A stretch of DNA of 64,000 nt. Origin: Flavobacterium oncorhynchi. Its GTDB lineage: Bacteria > Bacteroidota > Bacteroidia > Flavobacteriales > Flavobacteriaceae. Position 1 is the stretch's first letter. Each line of letters begins with the position of its first letter. The notes below the pieces were generated by a model. It did no database searches and was not told the origin of the DNA. It saw only the letters and a list, made by a program, of their open reading frames with translations. Of this stretch, positions 59,396 through 64,000 are shown in pieces. The DNA lies in NCBI RefSeq assembly GCF_002217355.1, contig NZ_MUHA01000012.1, positions 87,766-151,765 on the forward strand. The letters run 5' to 3'. The translations under genes were made by a program, and so were the position numbers.

Positions 59396-59968
59396 TTATA
59401 CTTTTCCAGCCCTGATTTTACTCATAAATTCAGCTGAAAAATCTAAGTAAGAAGCAAGCATATACTGAGGAACGCGTTGTACAAAATCGGGGTTTAGATT
59501 GTTGAAGTGATGATATCTCTCTTCTGCCGACATTGTAAATAGAAATTTAATTCTCATTTGAGCGGCTCCAAATGATTTTTGAGAAACGATTCTGAAGTAT
59601 CGTTCTAACTTCGGAATTTCGATTAATAGAGATTCTAGAGTGTTTTTTTCGATAGCAATTAGTTCACTGTTTTCAACTGTCTGAATGTAGAAATGTGATG
59701 GAGTAGTATTGTGATAACTTAAATAATCAGTAATCCACCAATTTTCAATCGCAAATTGCAAAGTTTGTTCCGTTCCTTTTGAGTTAATTATATATTGCCT
59801 TGCACAGCCTTTTATAATAAAATACAATGTATTACAAACTTGTCCTTCTTGTAATAGATGTTCTTTCTTTTTTATTTTCGTGAGCTTTAAACATGATTCA
59901 AGTGTATCAATTTCTGAAGGCTCAAGTGTTACAAATTTCTGGATATGGTCAAAAAGAGGAGTAAACAT
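59396..59968 (-). CDS. Crp/Fnr family transcriptional regulator
   Basis: A 190-residue regulator: a cyclic-nucleotide-binding-like beta barrel (residues about 15-120, with HLLQEGQVCNTLYFIIKGCA) and a short C-terminal helix-turn-helix (RVPQYMLASYLDFSAEFMSKIR). There are no Fnr-type N-terminal cysteines, so oxygen sensing by an Fe-S cluster is unlikely. It may control the AhpD-like gene downstream. Confidence 0.88.
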   Translation of the reverse strand: MFTPLFDHIQKFVTLEPSEIDTLESCLKLTKIKKKEHLLQEGQVCNTLYFIIKGCARQYIINSKGTEQTLQFAIENWWITDYLSYHNTTPSHFYIQTVENSELIAIEKNTLESLLIEIPKLERYFRIVSQKSFGAAQMRIKFLFTMSAEERYHHFNNLNPDFVQRVPQYMLASYLDFSAEFMSKIRAGKV

Positions 59969-60023
59969 TTTGTGGTTGTTTTTTTAAAGAGTCTTAAAGG
60001 TAAAGCAGATTGTTGTAAAAACA

Positions 60024-60057
60024 AAAAACCATCCGAATTAACGAATGGTTTTTTTAT
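60024..60057. terminator. Bidirectional terminator after rplT
   Basis: AACCATCCG / CGAATGGTT stem (one mismatch) flanked by A and T runs, about 40 bp past the rplT stop. Confidence 0.8.
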
Positions 60058-60093
60058 GATAAGTAAGTAATCTAAATTGAGTTTATAAAACGT

Positions 60094-60438
60094 TTATTTT
60101 ACTTTATTAAGTATTGCTTTGAAAGCTTCAGGGTGGTTCATAGCTAAATCTGCAAGAACTTTACGGTTCAATTCGATTCCGTTAGCTTTTACTTTCCCCA
60201 TGAATTGAGAATAAGACATTCCTTCTAATCTAGCTCCAGCGTTGATACGTTGAATCCATAAAGCACGGAAATTTCTTTTGTTTTGTTTTCTATCGCGGTA
60301 AGCGTAGCACATTGCTTTCTCTACTGCATTCTTAGCAACTGTCCAAACGTTTTTACGTCTACCAAAGAAACCTTTGGCTTGCTTCATTATTTTTTTTCTT
60401 CTTGCTCTTTTAGCAACTGAATTTACCGATCTTGGCAT
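60094..60438 (-). CDS. rplT: 50S ribosomal protein L20
   Basis: A 114-residue basic protein, standard length. The N-terminal extension ([20 protein letters not shown]) reaches into the 50S subunit; [20 protein letters not shown] is the family core. L20 binds 23S rRNA early in assembly and in other bacteria represses its own operon. Last gene of thrS-infC-rpmI-rplT. Confidence 0.98.
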   Translation of the reverse strand: MPRSVNSVAKRARRKKIMKQAKGFFGRRKNVWTVAKNAVEKAMCYAYRDRKQNKRNFRALWIQRINAGARLEGMSYSQFMGKVKANGIELNRKVLADLAMNHPEAFKAILNKVK

Positions 60439-60543
60439 AATTTTAATGTGTTTTTGTAGCAGGCGTCCTGAATTAAATCAAAGGAACTTAAAAGCCATAC
60501 TCCAAGGTTATATAAATAATTTTTTAACCTAAAGAATAAAAAA

Positions 60544-60573
60544 GTTAGAGGTTAGAAGTTAGAGGTTAGAGTT
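60544..60573. repeat. GTTAGAG/GTTAGAA tandem repeat
   Basis: Four near-copies of a 7-8-bp unit (GTTAGAGGTTAGAAGTTAGA) lie in the 169-bp gap between rplT and rpmI. Confidence 0.7.
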
Positions 60574-60607
60574 TTACTCATAACAAATAACTTTTAACGA
60601 TTAACAA

Positions 60608-60805
60608 TTATATAATTCTTAATTGTTGTTTGATGCTTTTCATATCTGTTGAGTGAACTAGCGCTGAGTGAGTCAAAGCTAATTTACGTTTTTTAGATTT
60701 TTTAGTCAAGATGTGACTTTTAAAAGCATGCTTTCTTTTAATCTTTCCAGAACCAGTAACTTTAAAACGTTTCTTAGCGCTAGATTTAGTTTTCATTTTA
60801 GGCAT
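60608..60805 (-). CDS. rpmI: 50S ribosomal protein L35
   Basis: A 65-residue, very basic protein: [20 protein letters not shown] is the family signature. Standard length. It lies between infC and rplT. Confidence 0.98.
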   Translation of the reverse strand: MPKMKTKSSAKKRFKVTGSGKIKRKHAFKSHILTKKSKKRKLALTHSALVHSTDMKSIKQQLRII

Positions 60806-60852
60806 TTTTCCTAGTGTTTTAATTTATTCTTACTTACTTATATTTTGGTCTG

Positions 60853-60915
60853 AAAGTTTAAAAGTCAAAAGTTAAAAGTCAGTTTGTGACTTTCGACTTT
60901 AAGACTTTCGACTTT
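60853..60915. repeat. Repeats of GACTTTCGACTTTAA and AAAAGTC units
   Basis: The 115-bp gap between infC and rpmI has AAAAGTC/AAAAGTT units (60858-60882) and two copies of a 15-bp unit GACTTTCGACTTTAA (from about 60887). The parts are complementary (AAAGTC/GACTTT) and can fold into a hairpin. Confidence 0.65.
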
Positions 60916-60920
60916 AAGAC

Positions 60921-61478
60921 TTATTTCTTTTTCTTAGGAGCAATGAACATAATCATTCTCTTTCCTTCAAGAACAGGCATAGCTTCAACTTTACCATGTT
61001 CTTCTAGATCTGTAGCCAAACGCAATAATAAAATTTGTCCTTGATCTTTATAGATGATTGAACGTCCTTTAAAGAAAACAAATGCTTTTAACTTAGAACC
61101 TTCTTTTAAGAATTTCTCAGCATTTTTTCTTTTAAATTCATAATCATGCTCATCTGTTTGAGGACCAAAACGAATCTCTTTTACAACAACTTGTGAAGAC
61201 TTAGCTTTTAATGCTTTATCACGTTTCTTTTGTTCGTAAACAAATTTCTTGTAATCCATGATTTTACAAACCGGCGGCTCAGCATTTGGTGAAATTTCAA
61301 CCAAGTCTAATTCAAACTGATCTGCTAGACGCAAAGCTTCTGCAAGCTTAAATACACCTGGTTCGATGTTCTCGCCTACTAACCTCACTTCTTGTACACC
61401 ACGAATATTGTTGTTTATTCTGTGTGCATCTTTTTTTTCTACTCGAGGTTGAAAACCTCTGTTACTTTTTATTGCTAT
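60921..61478 (-). CDS. infC: Translation initiation factor IF-3 (non-ATG start)
   Basis: A 185-residue protein by my reading. The frame stays open upstream of the GTG at 61388 through codons for [15 protein letters not shown] and GFQPRVEKK, which are the normal N-terminal part of flavobacterial IF-3. A stop (TAG) lies just before. No ATG, GTG or TTG occurs in the 30 extra codons near the expected start, so initiation is most likely at ATA (61476-61478), as MAIKSNRG. Rare AUU-type start codons allow IF-3 to control its own synthesis in other bacteria. It starts 16 bp after thrS. Confidence 0.9.
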   Translation of the reverse strand: MAIKSNRGFQPRVEKKDAHRINNNIRGVQEVRLVGENIEPGVFKLAEALRLADQFELDLVEISPNAEPPVCKIMDYKKFVYEQKKRDKALKAKSSQVVVKEIRFGPQTDEHDYEFKRKNAEKFLKEGSKLKAFVFFKGRSIIYKDQGQILLLRLATDLEEHGKVEAMPVLEGKRMIMFIAPKKKK

Positions 61479-61494
61479 GACTTTCTAATTTAAG

Positions 61495-63441
61495 TTAAAC
61501 TGTAAATACTTTTAATGTCTTTTTTATTTCTTCGTCTACAATCGAAGCAAATTCTTCGATAGAAACTGTGATGTTGCCTTTTCCTTCTTGTCCATGGCGG
61601 CGTATAGAAATTGTGCCGTTTTTCTCTTCTTCCTCGCCTACAATCAGCATAAACGGGATTTTTTGCATTTCGGCATCTCTAATTTTCTTACCGATAGTTT
61701 CGTTTCGGTTGTCAATTAGGGCGCGAATTTCGTGATTTTCTAGCAAATCTAAAACTTTTTTAGCATAATTTTCGTATTTCTCGCTCAAAGACAAGATAAT
61801 AGCCTGTTCTGGCATAAGCCAAAGCGGGAAATTTCCTGCAGTGTGTTCTAGTAAAATTGCTATAAAACGTTCCATAGATCCAAAAGGAGCTCTGTGAATC
61901 ATAACTGGACGATGTAATTCATTGTCAGCACCTTTGTATGTTAAATCAAAACGCTCAGGTAGGTTGTAATCAACCTGAATAGTTCCTAGTTGCCATTGTC
62001 TTCCTAAGGCGTCTTTAACCATAAAGTCAAGCTTAGGTCCGTAGAATGCAGCTTCGCCATATTCAACAACAGTATTTAAGCCTTTATCAGCAGCTGCATT
62101 GATGATAGCGTTTTCAGCTTTCTCCCAGTTTTCATCAGTACCAATATATTTTTCTCTATCTTCTTGGTCTCGTAATGAGATTTGAGCAGTAAAGTTTTCA
62201 AAACCTAATGAACCAAATACATATAATACTAAGTCTATTACCTTTTTGAATTCTTCGTCTAATTGCTCTGGAGTACAAAAAATATGTGCGTCATCTTGAG
62301 TAAAACCACGTACACGAGTTAAACCGTGTAATTCACCAGACTGCTCGTATCTATATACAGTACCAAATTCAGCATAACGCTTAGGTAGGTCTTTATATGA
62401 CCAAGGTCTTACATTGTAGATCTCACAGTGGTGAGGGCAGTTCATTGGCTTTAGCAAAAACTCTTCACCTTCGGCAGGAGTATGTATTGGCTGAAAGCTA
62501 TCTGCACCATATTTAGCATAGTGACCAGAAGTAACATACAGCTCTTTTTGCCCAATATGCGGGCTCACAACTTGTTCGTAACCTGCTTTCTTTTGAGCTT
62601 TCTTTAAAAATTGTTCTAAACGTTCTCTAAGTGCCGCGCCCTTAGGTAACCATAAAGGTAAGCCTTGACCCACTTTTTGAGAGAAAGCAAACAATTCTAA
62701 TTCTTTTCCTAATTTACGGTGGTCACGGCGTTTAGCTTCTTCAAGAAGTTCAAGATACTCAGTTAAGTCTTTTTGTTTAGGGAAAGAAGTTCCGTAAACA
62801 CGAGTTAACTGTTTATTTTTCTCATCACCTCTCCAATAAGCACCAGCGACACTCATTACTTTCATTGCTTTGATGATTCCAGTATTCGGAATATGTCCAC
62901 CACGACATAAATCAGTAAAAGTAGAGTGATCACAAAAAGTTATAGTACCATCTTCAAGATTAGAAATCAATTCAGTCTTGTAAACGTTGTCTTTGTACAT
63001 CTCTAATGCATCAGCTTTGCTAACCGGACGCATTTTAAACTCGTGCTTTCCTCTTGAAATTTCAAGAACACGATCTTCGATCTTTTTAAAATCAGCCTCA
63101 GAAATCTTTTGGTCTTCAAAATCAACATCATAATAAAAGCCATTAGCAATTGCAGGTCCAAGAGTTAATTTAATTCCTGGGTACAATTCTTCAAGAGCCT
63201 GTGCCATTACGTGAGAAGTCGAATGCCAGAAAGCTTTTTTACCCTCAGCATCATTCCAAGTATATAATATAAGATTACCATCGGTCGTTAATGGAGTCTC
63301 GGTTTCAATAGTTGTACCATTAAAAGATGCAGAAATAACATTTCGTGCAAAACCTTCGCTAATGTTTTTAGCGACCTCCATTGGAGTTACGCCTTGAGCG
63401 AACTCTCTAATTGACCCATCGGGTAAAGTAATCTTGATCAT
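61495..63441 (-). CDS. thrS: Threonine-tRNA ligase
   Basis: A 648-residue class II synthetase of normal length. Order: TGS domain (1-60), editing domain (about 65-225, with [19 protein letters not shown] and the [10 protein letters not shown] site), catalytic core (zinc ligands in [34 protein letters not shown] and [15 protein letters not shown]) and anticodon-binding domain (about 545-648). First gene of the thrS-infC-rpmI-rplT operon. Confidence 0.98.
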   Translation of the reverse strand: MIKITLPDGSIREFAQGVTPMEVAKNISEGFARNVISASFNGTTIETETPLTTDGNLILYTWNDAEGKKAFWHSTSHVMAQALEELYPGIKLTLGPAIANGFYYDVDFEDQKISEADFKKIEDRVLEISRGKHEFKMRPVSKADALEMYKDNVYKTELISNLEDGTITFCDHSTFTDLCRGGHIPNTGIIKAMKVMSVAGAYWRGDEKNKQLTRVYGTSFPKQKDLTEYLELLEEAKRRDHRKLGKELELFAFSQKVGQGLPLWLPKGAALRERLEQFLKKAQKKAGYEQVVSPHIGQKELYVTSGHYAKYGADSFQPIHTPAEGEEFLLKPMNCPHHCEIYNVRPWSYKDLPKRYAEFGTVYRYEQSGELHGLTRVRGFTQDDAHIFCTPEQLDEEFKKVIDLVLYVFGSLGFENFTAQISLRDQEDREKYIGTDENWEKAENAIINAAADKGLNTVVEYGEAAFYGPKLDFMVKDALGRQWQLGTIQVDYNLPERFDLTYKGADNELHRPVMIHRAPFGSMERFIAILLEHTAGNFPLWLMPEQAIILSLSEKYENYAKKVLDLLENHEIRALIDNRNETIGKKIRDAEMQKIPFMLIVGEEEEKNGTISIRRHGQEGKGNITVSIEEFASIVDEEIKKTLKVFTV

Positions 63442-63461
63442 TGTTTATAATTTTGTGAATG

Positions 63462-63492
63462 CAAATATAAGTGATTACAAAAATACATACAA
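63462..63492 (-). promoter_or_regulatory. Promoter of the thrS operon
   Basis: -7 element TATATTTG (63462-63469) and TTG (63490-63492), 20 bp apart, about 21 bp upstream of the thrS ATG. The short leader leaves no room for a T-box or attenuator. Confidence 0.75.
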
Positions 63493-63644
63493 TATATATA
63501 TGTATAAGATTGCTATTATGTAATAAGAAGGATGTAGTGTTGTATTATGTAAATGGAAAGTTCTACTATAATATATACGAGTAAGTTTTGTCTGGCTGAT
63601 CGAAGTCGAAGCTTTTTAGAGTTTGGAATTTACTTTTTATAAGA

Positions 63645-63735
63645 AGTCATTTCTGCTGTCCGCTTCAATCTTTTTACGGTGAACCCTGCCGCAAAAAGGA
63701 TTTTCGCTTCTATTTGGGCTAGGGGAGCTGTTTTC
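63645..63735 (-). ncRNA. Structured intergenic element, possibly Flavo-1-like RNA
   Basis: On the minus strand: AGCTCCCCTAGCCC, then AGAAGCGAAAATCC, TTTTTGCGGCAGGG, ACCGTAAAAAGATTGAAGCG and GACAGCAG. The ATCCTTTTTGCGG and CCGTAAAAAGAT parts pair imperfectly and the AGAAGCG / TGAAGCG units repeat. I recognise this layout as a common flavobacterial intergenic element; naming it Flavo-1 is from memory and not certain. Confidence 0.45.
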
Positions 63736-63796
63736 GGAAGAAATTCATTGAATGAAAAGACAGTTCCGTAATGCAATCAGAATAAAAAGGGAAAAA

Positions 63797-63826
63797 CTCA
63801 GTGCCTTTGCGCCTCTGCGGGATTAA
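63797..63826. repeat. Dispersed repeat CGCAGAGGCGCAAAGGCAC
   Basis: On the minus strand the sequence reads CCCGCAGAGGCGCAAAGGCAC, which matches a repeat I know from many Bacteroidota intergenic regions. The rest of 63442-64000 (about 560 bp) shows no gene on either strand. Confidence 0.5.
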
Positions 63827-64000
63827 AAACGGCGGGAAGCGGCTTTTAATAACTTAGAATCTCTTCAGAAAACAATATAAAAAGCTAAAAACTCGATAAA
63901 AAGGGAATGGCAAAAAAGGTTTAAAATAGCAAAACAGCAGTGAAACGAGGAAAAACCGCACAAGGATTTTAAAAAAGAGGAATTGTAAAACACGAGTTAT

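Overview
The window looks like a chromosomal piece of a Flavobacterium-type bacterium (phylum Bacteroidota). The evidence is the AT-rich sequence, many promoters with the Bacteroidota -7 element TAnnTTTG, lipoproteins with acidic residues after the lipobox cysteine, ECF sigma/anti-sigma pairs of the Bacteroidota kind, a split two-subunit transketolase, a CrtI/CrtB/CrtZ carotenoid cluster and the order thrS-infC-rpmI-rplT. I see no phage, plasmid, insertion sequence or CRISPR array. Most of the window is core genome.

Layout. 1-4.0 kb: an ECF sigma factor, a putative anti-sigma protein and two DUF4252 proteins, then a secreted S41 protease. 4.0-14.5 kb: a vitamin B12 locus. A surface beta-propeller (BtuG-like) and a TonB receptor (BtuB) lie behind a cobalamin riboswitch. 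Next come the salvage enzymes CobC, CobS, a BluB-CobT fusion and CobU, and then the importer BtuF-BtuC-BtuD. 14.5-26.5 kb: RNA modification enzymes, a second ECF sigma/anti-sigma pair, RmuC, a thioesterase, a YceI protein, and a TetR/ABC1-kinase pair. 26.6-32 kb: photolyase, CrtZ, CrtB and CrtI behind a MerR-type regulator with a B12-binding domain (CarH/LitR type). 32-35 kb: assorted envelope genes. 35.1-35.8 kb: five tRNAs (2 Leu, 3 Lys) in a locally duplicated array. 36-49 kb: shikimate kinase, FKBP lipoprotein, transketolase, Tgt, an LptF/G permease, AccA and DnaB. 49-58.7 kb: two signalling modules. 58.9-63.5 kb: AhpD-like protein, Crp/Fnr regulator, and rplT, rpmI, infC and thrS. The last 0.56 kb has no gene but holds dispersed repeats.

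How parts fit together. The cell imports and repairs B12. About 17-20 kb away, a predicted B12-dependent light sensor sits at the head of a carotenoid/photolyase cluster. Two sites of the same build (9-bp half-sites close to TTGTTTAAC, separated by exactly 14 bp) lie on the regulator's own start and on the crtI promoter, so a light-controlled, self-regulated unit is a strong hypothesis. The second signalling module holds two paralogous TPR histidine kinases that overlap by 4 bp; the downstream one has lost conserved ATP-binding residues and looks like a pseudokinase. The first module joins an unknown 120-residue protein and a seven-helix membrane protein to a kinase/regulator pair. Other notable points are a Tgt without the usual zinc cysteines, an infC that must start at a non-standard codon (probably ATA), and several classes of small intergenic repeats.
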